Below, in pieces: positions 28,601 to 43,600 of a stretch of DNA of 64,000 nt (position 1 is its first letter; each line of letters starts with the position of its first letter). The notes below the pieces were generated by a model. That model saw only the letters and a program-made list of their open reading frames with translations. It made no database searches and was not told the DNA's origin. Source of the stretch: Prunella strophiata (Eukaryota > Chordata > Aves > Passeriformes > Prunellidae). The DNA lies in contig JAZBQD010000022.1 in assembly GCA_036583965.1 (NCBI GenBank), positions 2,290,001 to 2,354,000 of the forward strand, in the 5' to 3' direction. The translations under genes and the position numbers were made by a program.

Positions 28601-31600
28601 CTCCCTGGCCGGGGAGTCCTTCCTTGGCCGAGCCGCGGCGGTTTCCGCAGGCTGTTCATTCCAGTTGGAGACAGGGGCTCAACAAAATGAATTGAAGGCT
28701 TCACCTTTTGGTCCTGAGAGTTACTTCTGGTTCCTGGGGATGGCACTGTTGGAGATTTCATGAGCAGCTCCTGCTGCTGGGATATCTTTAAGATGGCCTG
28801 CTGCAGGGTGCTGATTGTTTCATTCAGCTTCTCGATAGAAAGATCACATTCATTTATATCTGCTTCAGTCACGTTGTCTTCTAGGAGGGCAACAGAAATA
28901 ATTTTACTTTTTTCCAAATCGTGTATAGCAGCAGGGTCTTTTGGTTTGTGTTGCTCAGCAAAAGCCAGGCTTTCCTGCATTTTCACTTTTGCTACTTCTT
29001 GAGAATCGTTGAGCATTTCTTCTCTCTCCTCCTCTTTCACAAGAAACTCCTCAGATTTGGAACCCAAAGAAACTTCATCTAAATCCTCCCCATTGTGCCG
29101 GGAATATTCTTTTGCAAAATGTTCTGGTTTAAGAGGTTGTGGACCATCAGGAGACTTCCCTTTCTTAACAACATGCAGGAAAGCTGCCTTGCCCAATTTT
29201 AGTCTCTGCCTTGCTGATAAGGCTTCCATCTTCTTCTTCTGAGCCTCTATGGCCCTGCGTTTCTCTTCCAGCTGCATGTGGAGCTGCACCAGCTCCGAGG
29301 CTAAAAGATTAACATTGTCTTTGTTCTGCCTGTTGGGGCTCTGCTCTCGCTTTTGCTTCCACGTGGTCAGTGGTGCTGGGCAGCTTTCTGACCCATCTGG
29401 GGTGGTTTTTTGGGAACTACTCGTGCTGGACTTGGTCTCGTAGCTGTTGAGCCTCTGCAGCTTCCTCTCTGCAAAGCTGGTCATGCGGACACTGCCGCTG
29501 GCCATGGACACGCTGCTCACCTGGGAAATGGTGCTCAGGCAGGGGCTGGAGCGGCCGCTGGCAGTCGTCCTTGTCCTCGTGCTCCTTCACCTTCATGTCC
29601 TCCTGTAGCTTGGCAGACTCCTCCTCACCAATGTACTTAGTGACTATGGGATGGTTGTCTATGGCCACCAAATCCTGGTCAGCATCTTCCATGTCCAAGA
29701 GATCCGGCTCTGAGTCCTGTCTCACCATGGTCCAGGTTGTGTCCTGAACGTGCAGGCTGAGACCTTTCCCATAACTCACATTGACTTTACTTGTTACCTC
29801 ATCATCAGCTTTAGCAGCATGAAGAAAGAATCCTCCAGTGGATAGCTCCTGAGAGGAAGGATCTAAACTGCTACTAGCCAAAGGTCTGGAAGCTTCTATA
29901 CCTGCTTCCCCCAGGGCCACTGCATCTGCAGAACTGGGATCTGCAACTGGAGTGAAATCACAGCTAGAAATTGGAGTAAAAGTCCTATTGAGGTCATGCT
30001 CACCATGACTGCTCGTCGCTTTCTTGCGGATCAAAGACAAGTGTCCTTCATTTAACCTCTTTGTTACAAAACTCCTCTGTTTCCCCTCCCCACACTCATC
30101 CTCTTTATTGATGACCTGTTTTTCCTTGGCTGGTTTCAGGACTGCAGGCATTAAAGGCTCCAGGTAAAAACTCTCGGGTTTGCTGTCCGAAGGGTCGCTG
30201 CTTGTTTTTGGAGACCACGCTGTGGCCACTATGCTGGGCACCCTGGCTGCTGCATTCTGCACCTCAGGGTCACCACGGTTTGGCCTTTCTTCAGACCTGA
30301 TGATTGCAATGAGCTCTTCATCTTCATCCTCCATTTCTACGTTGTTCAGCAAGCTCTTCCCATTAGCTTTCACCGATGGAGGGTGGGGCTGATTTTTGGG
30401 GGTAACATTGACAATGTTGGAAGCAAGACTGTCCTTGCTGATGGACCTGGCCAGGCTAATGCTGTCACCAGAGCCAGGGTCCACATCAGTACTGGCAGAA
30501 TGATGAAGGGCAAATGGTGTTGGCTGAGACAGAGGCCTAGAAAACATAACAAGAATCTACTGACACTCAAGCACCACAAGGTACAATTTGTTGAAATAAA
30601 GACCATGATACAGACAGCTAAAATTGTTGTTTTATTTTAAAAATGCATCCTGTACCACAAGTGACCAGCAATACCAAGCAGCAACTTCAGACACTTCCAT
30701 TTTCAACAGCACTTCCTGAAAATCACGGCTAACGTGTTTTCAACTGCAAATCTAAAATCAGTCAGCTCTGAAAGTGCACATAAGGAGAAAACAAAATTAA
30801 GTGACTGTCAGTGCAGTTCTAGAGTAGTGATACCACATTACCACAATCAAATTGTCACAGTATCACTTCCTCAAGCAATGCTGCAATAAATAATTACCTG
30901 GGTTTCTTCTCTGGCCATGCCAGAACTGCCCCTCGTGGCTGCCCATCAACGCGGGTCAGAGAATTCGAACGGTGCCGATGGCCTGAAATGGTTTTTAATT
31001 TATAATAGTTTAGAAATGGTCTTTAAACCAGCACATTTACCTCATTTAATAGCAAATACAGAAACAGAATCAACTCCTTCCCCAACAGATGGCAGCAGAA
31101 AACAGATTTGCTGCAGCTGCCACCAGACAGAGTCAAAGCCTGAAAAAAATTAAAATCCACTAAGTTCCTTAAAAGATCTTTAAGATTTACTCAAACTCAA
31201 CATGCTCACCCACTTGTGTTACTGCAAATTAATTCAATTCTAAATAATTTATAGAAATTAACTTGTATTTTAATTAATTATTTTATTGACATTGACAGTC
31301 ATCTGTTGAAAGGCAAATTCAAGGCAGACTTACCAGGGCTGTCTTCTCCCTGCAAAGATTTTTGTTGCTTTTGCCTCAAAGGGAGCAGTGGATGGGAAGG
31401 GCTGAACGCTGGGCTTCCTCCTTTGCCACTAATTCAGAAAAGCAAAAATTCCTTACTACAAAGAATGTTTTTTTCTATAACCAGAAAAAATATCAAATTG
31501 CCCAAGTCCCACTGGTCAGTTACCCTCATCCTCTTTAAAACATAATATCATTAAATTTTAAGAAGCTCCTTAAAGAGAAGTTTTTCACATGTAACAACAC

Positions 31601-34600
31601 AAAAGTACACCTATTACCTGAAATTAAACTAAGTTTCTAAAGGCAGCAGATTTAAGATGATGCTTAAGTAAATAGTAAATTCAAGACAAAGTAAAGGCTG
31701 AAATAACTTAGAGGTCACCATGAAATTTATGTCAGCTGGAAACCCTTTTCATTAATCATATCAGATCATGTTAAAGTTTGTTTTCACAGATCCCCAGAAT
31801 GGTTTGGTTGGAAAGGACCTTAAAGACCATCCAGTTCCAGGCCCTGCCATGGACATGGACACCTTCCACAAGAGCAGCTTGCTCCAAGCAAGTCCCTGGC
31901 CAGCTCTCTTGGACCTCTCTAAGGTCACTGAGTTTGTGGCAAAATGACAACATCCAGCAGCACAAATCCCCAGGTTATCCAGACAGAGGCACAAACAGAA
32001 GGTGGAAGAAGATGAAGACAGACTCACAGGTAGTCAGGCTCCTCAGGGTGCAGGTAGTACCTGCTGCAGGCCTCAGGGGCTGCCTGGGCTGGGGGCTGCA
32101 GCTCTGCTGGGCTTGGGCTGGCAGGAGTGGCCAGGAAGCTGCGCTTGGTGGCGTTGGAAATGGGGACAGGGGGCCGGCTGCTCTTCTGCTGCATCACTGC
32201 CTTGACTGGGCACAAAGGGACAGCATCAGCACAAGCCCAGAGTGCCCAGGGGAGGAGCACAACAGGACAGGAAGCTCTCAGATTGCAGAGGGTAGAATGG
32301 GAACTTGGTCTACAGTGTAACTTGAAGTACTGGTATTTATTTAAAATATCTGTCTTCTGGTGAGTTTAATGAAAGTTATAAATTTATAATTAATAAGTGG
32401 GTTTAGGGGGGGAAATTACCTGTTCAAAAATTATCCATCCAAAAAATCAGAACTCAAGTGGATCAAGGACTAATTTTCCTTCTACTTTACTGCTTTTCAA
32501 AGATCTCCAGGAAGCATAAGACTTGGGTAGAAATAAACCCCCCAAGGAAACACCACTAGGCAACAGTTTCACTTCAATATAAGTATTTCCTAAATAACAT
32601 GCCATCAGTTATCTGTGGTCACAAACTTACCATCTTTTATTTCCTGGATATCTCTTGGTTGTACAAAGTCTGGTTTGACATTCTCAAACCACCAGAAGAG
32701 TTCTGCAATGAACACCATGACATTAGGCTGAAACAGCAAAAAAAAGGAAAATTACACCTCACATTAACAAAACCCTCCTGATTTACCCACATTTTATTGA
32801 AAAACACATTCTTTTGTTATGTTTCTTACCTTTAGAACCAAAGGAGCATACAACATGTCCTCCAAGGTGAGGTAAAAGCATTTGTTTAGGTACTCATTTG
32901 AGAATTCTCTCAAGAGCTGAATGTTATAGAGGCTGTCTGCAATTGATGTCACCTCCTTCAAACAGATATCTGGGAAGGAGAGAGGGCTGAGTAAGTTCTG
33001 GCACAGTCCCAGGGGATCACCCTTCCACCCCCACCTCACAAAAACACTAAATACAGGAACTTCACAGACTCTACACCAGCACTGGATATTTACTGGCCAC
33101 CAGTGACATTCCTCTACCTGCTCAAGTGCCAGAGGGACAGGAAAAGGAGGAAGAAAACCACAGAGAACAGTATCAGTTCTGCATTCATTTTTGAATCCAC
33201 AGGGGATTCTGTCTATCACAGTCACAGAAAAGGTAAACAGGCTACAGAGAACACACATAATGACAAAATACAAAAGCAATTAAAACCAGACATCTTGATT
33301 TGCATATAATAAAGGGTTACTCCTAGGATTCACAGTGCTGGTTCCTTCTGAAAACACTCAGGAGCTCTGCAAGGTACAACATATCTGAGAATTCAAAAAC
33401 CAATACAAAATGTTGATTTGCAGAAGTTAATGCAACAAGGACATTGATTTATTACGAAAAACATTTTCTGGGTAAGAGAACTCAAGTTTTGCAATGCTCA
33501 AGAGTGACAATTTCTGCAGACTGAGAGAAACTATTTCAAAATCTAGATTTTAAAATGCCAAGTTATGCCAAGAAAAACACTGAGAATTATCAGCTAACAC
33601 TGGTGGACATGTACTCCATTTTTATGACATTGAAACCAAGCTAAGTTATTTGAGCAAAGAAAGCCACATAATCTAAAACTGGAAAAGAAAAGATTCTTTT
33701 GTATCTTCTAATATACAGAACACAGTCTTTTAAATACAGTAAGTGAAAAAAAAAAATCCAAGAGGGATTCTTTTTTAGATCCAGATTCCATATGTGATCT
33801 GCCTCCAACCTGCCACTACCTATTAAATGTGCTGCATTTTTAATTTTTCATTTATATCTAGTTCAGCTTTCAAAGCCTGAAAGCCTTTTACTCCTTTTAT
33901 TCCCTCAAAACCTTTATTACATACCATCCAGTTTCATTTGCTCTGGACAATAATAGTGAATCACAGCTAGAAGAGCAGCACCATCACTACCATCCTTCAT
34001 CAGATCTTCCAGCACAGGGAAATAGGGTAACTGCCTGCTGGAGAGGTGGTCCCTTCTGTAACGCACCTACAGAGAGAAACAAGGGTTCACATCATGCTGA
34101 AGAGGCTAAAAGACCAAAAAATCAAAAAAAAGCAAAGAAAAAGGAATGTGTTAAGCATTGAAAACTCTTTTCACTGGATCCTTTCTGCCATTCTGCCCCA
34201 AGTCAAACCCAGCTGACAAAGTTGTGTTTTTCTCCCTGTGGGAGCCAATTCTCAAGGAAATGGTGTTTCCCTTTTAATCATAGAAGATTAGATCCTTAAA
34301 GATCATCTAACCCAACCACCTTGCACTAGGGGCATGTTGCTCATCTGCCATTCAGTCTCCTCATACCCAGGAGCAATTTGTGCTGCTGGATTCCTCACTT
34401 CATTCACATATTTTAACTTATTATAATCAATTTAACTCAAAACCCTTCCACACAGATGCATGAATGCAGCAGATCCAAAGAAAGAGACATGGGGAACTAC
34501 ATGAAAACACTTACAGCTTGGGAAAAACTAAACACAGCAAAAATAATTCTGAGGGGCTGGTGATCTGTCATACCTTACCCACATCCATGGATTTGCTGTC

Positions 34601-37600
34601 CTGCTCACAGACAGCAAAGTTCTCTCACCTTGCAACACAGGTGTTGTGCAAAAATAAAAACCACAGCCTTTTCCAAAATAGTCAGAGAGGAGGAGGCCTT
34701 GACATCCCCAGCAAAACTCCCCTTGATTTACTACAGATCAAAATCAAGCTCTGGTGCAAACCACCCTGAAGCCCTCAGGGAATTTGGAGCTGCCAAAGCC
34801 AGTCAGCTGAAGAACAAATCTTGGCATTGCTTCTTGCAAGTTTTGCAAGTTCCAGGGTTGCTGTTTCCTGAGCATCCACACACTATGGGAGGCTGTGTCT
34901 AAACTGAGCAGCAAAGCAGGTGGTAAAGCAAAAGCAGAATGCACTGCAGGGCCTGGCAGAAACACCTGGCAGTGCTGGGAGAACAGCCCTGGGACACTTC
35001 AGGGCATTGATAGCACTGGCACTGAACAGAATCTCCTGTCTGCTCTGCAGACACACCAATCACACACTGAATCATCAGAGGAAAGCTGGGTTTTACCAAC
35101 ATCCTACACTTCCCAAGCCAGCCTGGGAAAGCTCTACACAACACACACACACTCCTAGGTGTCAGTTTAGGATGGCACAGGCTGTGAAAAAATCTGTTCA
35201 GAGCAATGAAGATCACTTGGAGCAATGAGAACCAGTTTCTTCTCTTTATTTTGCATATGCTATGCTAAGTTTCCCAAGGAACTCACAGCTATCTCTGCAT
35301 GCTTATGCTAATTTTCCTGTCCTTTTCCAAGTGCAAATTGGGTTTTTCCCCAGCCTGGAGCACTCTATGAAGATGTAATGGAATGGGAATCATACTGTAC
35401 CACACGAGCATATTCCACTGGTTCCAGCATGCAGTGCAAGAGGGCATGCATCAGATCAGGCTTACACAGAGAGAAACAGTGAGATATAGGATGGTGATTA
35501 TTCAAACAAGAAATAAATCAAAGGCATCAGCAACATCCATTATGCACTAGAAATGTGGTTGTTAAGTCTGGTAGAATAAGTGTGCACACCAAAGTAAAAT
35601 GGTTAGCTTGAAAGGGTCAGCATTTATCCACTTAAAGTAAGCATATTAGGAAAAAACCTTCAGAAATTATTTTTCAACTTTAATTCCTCCTGTAGTTAAA
35701 GTAGATAAAAATACCTCTTTTCCAATAGGCTTAAAGGGAATTTATATCAATGACAGTCAATACCAAGAACTAAAATCTGTAAAGATTCCTTGTTTCCTTT
35801 GGCTTTGGTGAAAAAGCCCACAAATTTATCAAAGAGGGTTTTTATGGACTTAATTTAATTCCTTATTTTTTGCTCAGCTGTTATTCTCTTAACCCTTCAG
35901 TCTTTTATACTGAAAATTCTGAATTCTTCCTTATTTTCTAAGCTGAGTGCTGTGGTTTGTAACCCTCCTGCCCATGCATACAATGAATGACATTTGTATG
36001 CAGTAATAGCAGAAATGGTGCTACTGAAATAGAGATTATTCTGTATTAAAAATACCCCAAGCAAACAAAAATCACAAAATAAAAAAGCATACAATTGACA
36101 GAACCTGACAACAACTTTGACGAGACTGAAAAACCTGCCAGTAAACCATTAAAATCTAAGTGGACTAGAAGTGAGACAACCTTTGTTTACTCCTTCCTTT
36201 AATTTCAGACATTTAAAGTTCACATTTGGTTCAAACAAAGGATTAGGAGGCTGCAGTGGGACTGAGCTCTCTGTGGGAAGGCAGAGAGATCATGGGGAGG
36301 CTGCCTGATCACACCTGCCTTTTCCAAGTGCTCTGCCCTTTGGAATTAACAACTGAGACAACAGCTCATCTTCCCAGAGAGAAAATGAGTAACACCAGCT
36401 CCTGCAAGGGCAGGAGAAAGGGCATCAAAGCTGAGGATAGCAAAGGAACAAAGGAAAATCTCTGCAAGTTCAAATAAACCTAGAAAACTGACAAAAGAAA
36501 GCAGGATTTCTAGAAGCACAATTTTGTTGTGTTTTTTTTTTTTTTTTTTTTTATTTTAATATATATAGTGGAATTGATATTCCAATTTCACACTTCAGCA
36601 CAAAGAAAAATCAGTATTCTGTTCCAATGTGCAAACTGTCTTCCCTCCCACTGTGGCAGCTCCAGGCTCCTAAACTGAGCACACAATCCCAGCAAGTGTC
36701 CCACCAAGCTGGTCTGGCCACTCTCCTCGCCCACCTCAGTGAACAGCAGTGCTCTGCCTCTGACAGATTCACAAATCTGCACCAGAGCAGGTGCAGGAGC
36801 AGTGTAAGAGCATTATTTAAGCACAAACATCTGAGTATCTTAACTATGGATTCCAAGATTAGGCAGCCATTTAAGCCAGCCCAGCTTTTCTCTCACCTCA
36901 GTGCTGTCATCAGTTCCTACTCACAACCAAACCCAGCAAATGCAACCATTTCAACTGGTCATTTTCTAGTTTTTTGGGTTTGTTTTTTTGCTACTCCACC
37001 TCCCTCACTCCTGCAGTGTGGAAGCAGTTTTGAGATGCTGCAAAGTGAGTATGCTGTATGCTGTACAGTATGCAAAAAGCAGGGCATGAAAACAAAGCCT
37101 GATGACCCAAAAGCTCACACAGGTGTTTTTCAAAGAGCAGCTGAGAAGCATTGGAATGGAAGCAAACACTCTGAGGAAGTTTAAAAAGCCATGATTTTGT
37201 GGATGACAACTGGTGTAAAAGTATAGTTCACTTACAGGTACTAATTTCCAATACCATTTGGAAGGAGACTGCTCAGGAAGCAAGGAAAGGAACGTAGGAA
37301 TAGGAAAGGAACATCAGCAATGCAAGTTAAAAGCAGTAACACTTAAATGCACTTCAGCAATAAACACTTTCATATTTCAGAGGCTTTGTAGCCTAGAAAT
37401 TTAGATTTAAAGATACTAAAATGAGACCCAATAGCCAAGAGGGTCAAATAATTCAAGAGATCATTTAGACCACAGATCAACTTGTAAATTAGCAGCTCTT
37501 TTTTGATGAAGGATTATTATTTTCCATAAAAGGCACATGAAAACCTTTGCCACTAACATGAAAATTAAACTGTGCCTTGTTCATAGGTCACACTTTGAGC

Positions 37601-40600
37601 CCTTTGCCTAGCAATGCCAATTTGAGGAAAGAATATGTTATTTATAATTTAAGGTTTTATGAAATCACAAATTGGGAGTTCAGATAGACATTATGTTGGA
37701 GAAAGACCTATTTGACATTCTCCAGAAATGAAAGTGTGCTATATTTTGCAATATTAGTGCATTGTAATATAATTTCAAGGGAAAAAGCTGGAAAAAACTA
37801 CAAACACACAGATATAACATTTGAATGCCAAGAGTATCCTTCCTGGACAGAACCTGAATAAGTCCCTAAATTACACACCAGACAAATAACATGCAAAAAG
37901 AACATGCCCCAAGAGCTTTCAAAATATATAACATATATTTTGTGCTGTGAAAGCTGAGTCATATTTACCCACATACAGTTGATACAGGTTATTTTAGTTG
38001 AAACAAGTTGTTTTCATCCTACTGAAACTTAAAGGAAAGTCAGGAGATACCAGTGGGCTCCAAAGGCAGGGAAGGGCACTGATGACACAGACAAAACAAA
38101 CTGCATGCAGAAAATCTCACTTTTGAGGATTGGAGCCCTCACACTTCCCTGACAAAGCAAATACTGATATTTAAATCCATTCATCATCAACACACAATAT
38201 CACAACTGAAGACAAATTTGTTTTACCTTTTGATGCCCTGGACTTTCCATTAGTTGTTGTTTTAATTTTATCTCTTTCTCTGTTATCTCTCTCATTTTAA
38301 GGTTCACCTAAAAGGGCACAGCATGGAAAATTAATTAAAATACACCTGGATATGTGTCCACAAGTGTCCTTCTAGCTCCTGTTACTTAATAGTCAATTTA
38401 TGCTACAAACATAAAAGGTTCATAGAAAAACATGGTACAGCAGTTTTCTAGACCAAGTCTCTATTAGCAGTAGCTCAAATCACAATCCTGGGTTTGCAAG
38501 GGCACATTCTCTTTGGAATGTGATTCTTGTCACTCAAAAGAATTAGAGTAACTTAACTGCTGCCCTTGGAAAAATTCCAGGATTTCTGTGAAATGTTCCA
38601 TCTAGTCAGAGTTAAGTCCATCCTCTTATTTAGCATGAAACAGGGCTTCACCTAAAAAAAAAACCCCACCAACCAAAAAAATTCCTCATAGCAACTTGTC
38701 TGAAAATAAAGAATCCAACTTTTACAGTTTTTCTAAGCTAGTTCCTGATTATCTTCTTTATTTTTAAATTTACCAGCTTTATTTTTCCCTAAGAAAAACA
38801 ATTTGCTAAAGTAGAAAGAGATGATAGAAATGCACAAGTAAGAAAAGAAGACATGCATCAGAATCCTTTTTAAAAAACTGAAAGGTGACAAGAAAAGACA
38901 GGCAGGCTTTCCCCAAAGTAAATTTTACCTTGTTAATCCAGAAAACCATGGCATCCTCCAAATCATAGGGCAGTTCTTTTGAGGCACTGAATGTAGAGAA
39001 ACGCTTGACACTGGCAACCACCTTCTCAATGCTGATCATTTCTACAGTGTAGGCCATCATAAGGGCATCAATCATTGCCATATGAGAACTCTGAAGGAAG
39101 AAAACAGAGAGGATTGGAAAATAAAATCCCTTTTAAAAAACGGTATGTTCTACCTGTATTTAAACCAAAACATTCCTAAGGTTAACGACCTAGAAATTAA
39201 GAGCTCTTCACTCCATTTACTATTTTAAATAGCGTTAAATAAAAAGCAGCTGATTAGGTGGATTTAATTAAGCTAACCATTTTGATTGGTGCAGAGCCCA
39301 GATCAGATTCAGACACAGGTGTATCATCGCTCTCCATGACGTAAATCCCCTTCCGAGACAGCGCCTGGATGACGGACTGGTGGCCCTGCAGAGCAGCCAC
39401 CTGATCCCCCTTGAGGATGAGGCTGCAGACGCGGCAGTAGAGCTCGCTGGAGAGCAGCAGTTTGATCACTGGCGGTTTGATGTGCTCCTGCTCGTACTGG
39501 TCGATGTAGAACGGGTCCTTCAGCTCCTCAGGGACGTTGTCTGCAGCAGCGAGAAGAGCGACATGCAGAAAGGGTCAGGGAATGGTAGTGGGATTTATCT
39601 TTTATTTGGGATTATCACTGTTAGATCACAGGTTAAAATGGGTGTCAGATGGGTAAGGTTTGTCCATGTCTTCAAAGCAAAATCACAAAGCATCCACCCA
39701 CAGCAACTGGAGAACTTCAAGGCTGCATCACCAAGAGGGGCTGGCCAGTCTCCAAACCAAGCCACCAATTTTTTAATGAATTTTGGCAATTCAGAAGGAA
39801 AAGACCAAAATATCTGACTAAAACCTTGAACATTTTACAAACCAACCAGTGAGCTGATTTATCTATTTTTCTGTCAAGAGCATTAATCAAACTCTTGCAG
39901 CTTTCAGCCTTTAAATAATTCAAGCCTAGGAAGCAAAACCACTCCATTTGGATTAAGCAGGAACTTTAAACCAAGTCTAAAACTGAACTTCTTCTGCCTT
40001 GGCCCAATTTCCACAAGTTGTGTTAGGATTTTATCAAACTGATCCTAGACCCTGAGTGTAGTAATTCAGAAGAAGCTAAAATTAGCAACACAGAAGGCCT
40101 CACCCTTGCACACCACCAGCCATAAACACATTTTTACTACTCCCAGCACAGCTCAGAGCTGGCAGGAGAGAAAGGCACTAACAACAACTAATATTCCAAT
40201 CACTCTAAATATGTCCAAGACATCTCAAATCCATCCCTTGCTCTGTATCCCAAAATAAATCCTTCTCCTCATATTGTGTAATCAGCCTGGAAGCTATTGA
40301 TCTTTGTAACAAGCAAGCAGGAATAATGAGAGTCTGCAACTCCAAGAAAAATATTTTCTAGCCTTGAGTGTATTGTCTTAACTAGAAGCCTGACATTTCC
40401 TAAATTTCAAACATAAAATTCTATCTGATGCTATCCAGTCACTCTGAATATCTTTCCCCAAAGTCACTTAAACAGTTCATTTTAAATATATACATCTACA
40501 CTTTAAAGAATTATTAATTTGGCAGCATATTTACTTTTCATTCAGCTCATTTCCAGAATAATTAAATTTTCCCATTCCAAGAAACTCCTACCCATATCTT

Positions 40601-43600
40601 TGAGCTGCAAAATAAGCCACACAATATTTGTATACTGCAGAGCACTTGATGTTCATGAAGAAGAGGGATGGAGACAGACTGTTATTGCATGAGCTACAAG
40701 TACATCTCACTTAGACAAAAATATGCAGCAAATCAGTGCTGTCTAACAGCTCCTGCTAGTCAGACAGTGCTGGCCCTCTTTTTCAAAATGGGAAGAAAGT
40801 TTAAAAAACTCCCTGAAATTTTTTAAAAATAAGATAATTATTTTTCCTTTCTGTGACACTGAATGTCACTTTCTACTGAAGGTAGTTGGAAGAGACACAA
40901 TAAAACCCACTGGCACCAGCTAAGTAGCATTTGTTAACATGGCTGTCCATTTTTAGTGAAACACATAATAAATTCAGATATTTTTAATCTTCTTAATATT
41001 AGTCAACCTGACCTAAAATCAAAGGCTGTTGAAAGCTCATTCCAGTTAATGGCCATTTCCATTTCCAGATAGAGAAATCAATCTTCCAATTCTAAAGACT
41101 GAGGAAAGATGCAAAAATCCAAATGCAAAGCAGCTTGTATAATTCAACATTTTGGTTCATTACAAGCAGCTACACCTCTAACAACCAAAGACACGTTGCT
41201 TTGTACTAGAATTATTTGTGAAAGGAAATAATACAAGCTCATAAAATATCCATGAAGTTGTACATCTCTGGCAGAGCATGAGCACCACTCCAAATTTTAA
41301 AGGCTTTTTTTAAAACGACACAAAGAAAATGCAAATTCCCAAAGTGTGAAATCTGAAGCACTTGGATGAGGGGTTTAGTTCCAACACCTGCTCTTCACCA
41401 GCTCAGGAACTGAGGTGACTGCCTGGAATTGGGCTGGAATGGTGGACAAAGAAATCCCTCCTGCCCCACAATCTGGATTTTCATGCAGATTTTCCCTTCT
41501 CCACAAGGTAGAGAGACTGTGATTATTTTACAGACTGTAACCACAGCAAGGAAAAAGGTTTCTCTGCAACACTGACACACCCAGGAGGGAAGCAATCTAT
41601 AGGACTGGGGTCTTTACACACATTACTAACACAGGAGAGGCCACAGCAGTGTGGTGCTGAGCCTCCCTCGTGACAGGGCAGGCAGATCTCCCACATCAAT
41701 TTCTGATTAAACCAGCTCCATTTCAATGATTTTTAAAAGCCTTTTCTAGCACTAAATGGATCTAGTTCTTACTGAGGAGATTCCATGTCACAGAAATCAA
41801 TATGTTTAAACAAAACCACAAACCCAAACAAACAACCCAAAACACACAAACAAAAAAGAAGAAAAAAAGCCCCCAACTTGTATCATTTCATTCAATCTCA
41901 ATGTCCAGTCAAGAAACCTGAAATATTTTTTTTTTTTTTATACTGAAGAATCCTCTAATTTCATGTTTCTGATCTCCATATAACTGCTTAAGGACTGAAT
42001 GGATTTGGATTGACCAGGATTAAGGGTAGGGCTGGGTGGGAATAACTTTTAGTACCAGGATTAATAATTTGACTTCCTACTATCACAGGAAGTTATTAAT
42101 CAACATTAATCCTCCCATAATTGCAATTTATTTCACTGTAAACACTTGCCCAGGTTTATTTTTTTACATTAGTACATAGAACACTTCTGTCTGTCACACA
42201 TAGGAACAATCCTGTAGCTGATTTATGTCCTGACTAATGATCCACAAAAAAAAAAAAATATATAAAAACTACATCAAAGCTTAAGAGTGACAATACTAAC
42301 TTTACTATTTCAAATTTATTTCATGCTGGACATAATGGCAGGCACAAATAAATGAAAAATAAATGGCAGGAAAACTTGCAATGCAAACAGGATGCTAAAT
42401 AAGTGAGTAATTCTGAGTTGGGAAACTTCCAAATAGAATTGATGTTGTGTACTCAATGCAGTTGTCTCAAATGGGGTAACACAGAACAGACAAAAAAGGG
42501 CTTATTGAGAGGTGTCTTCAATATTTGAAATCTGCATCTGAAAGTGCAACTGAAGACACTGATCTTACCTTTCACACCTGTTAATTATCCTTACCTGCAG
42601 CACAATGCCACAGAAAACACCTGCAGCACCCAGGGCTGCTCCTTCTCCAACCCCCCTAAAAATGACACAATTCCCACACTGCCAGAAATCCCAGGGATAC
42701 TTTGGCACTTTTAGAACAACTACACCCCATCAGATTTACCCAGTGCTAATTTAAATCACACACATGGACACACAGGCAGCCCCTGCTATCATGGACACCT
42801 TTTCTCCCCAGTTTTTATGGATCACACAAACCAGAGGTGTCACAGGCTTTGTGCTTGCCTCACTACAGAATGTGCCAATGCTCCTTATGAAGAAAATGTC
42901 CCAGGATTTCCAAGCCCCAGTTTCTATCAGCATCTTTTCCAACACCTTCTTTCCATGACCTATAACTGCACTTGGAGGTTAGAAAAGTTCTGTTCATTAA
43001 AACTTGAGTTTTTACACATTTATGCCTTGGATTTTGGAGAAAATCAACACAAAAAATTAACTCCTGAGAAATTAACACCTAAGCTGCAGCTACAAAAATT
43101 TCCTGCTTGAGCAGTTTAACAAATCATACTAAAGGAAACCAAATTAAATTATGTCCTTATTTTCTGCATATAAAGAAGCCTCCAATATAATTTTTTCATT
43201 CAGCCATTCTTTTGGTCTGTTCCATGGTATCAATGAGTTCTAACAGCACAAAAACTGTCAGTTCTGAGTATAAACCATCAAGTACAAAAAATCCTTGAGA
43301 GGATTACAAAAATAACTTGCAACAACTGTCAGAGAGACAATTATTGCCAGACTCTCCTTGCTTCAGGGGAAGGAGCATTTCTTTATCATCTCACTTACAA
43401 AAACCTGTTCAAAGACAACCACCTGATTATGACTTGATAAAGAAAAATACAGCAATCTGAACAAATTTGCCTTATCCCTTGGAGTGACAGGGTGGATCCA
43501 GCCCAGATGTTATTTTACCTGCAGAAGCATGAAGAACTGGTTTCACATGGAAAGGGAGCCAAGCTGTCCTGGTAAACAGCACAAAGCTTATTCAGACTCT

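Larger units (their letters stand above)
34067..38226 (-). other. CAMSAP1: CAMSAP1 intron, 4.2 kb
   Basis: AT-rich. Contains a small CR1 fragment (34277-34375), a CA run near 35138-35152 and a T run at 36531-36552. No coding similarity or RNA gene recognised. Confidence 0.7.
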
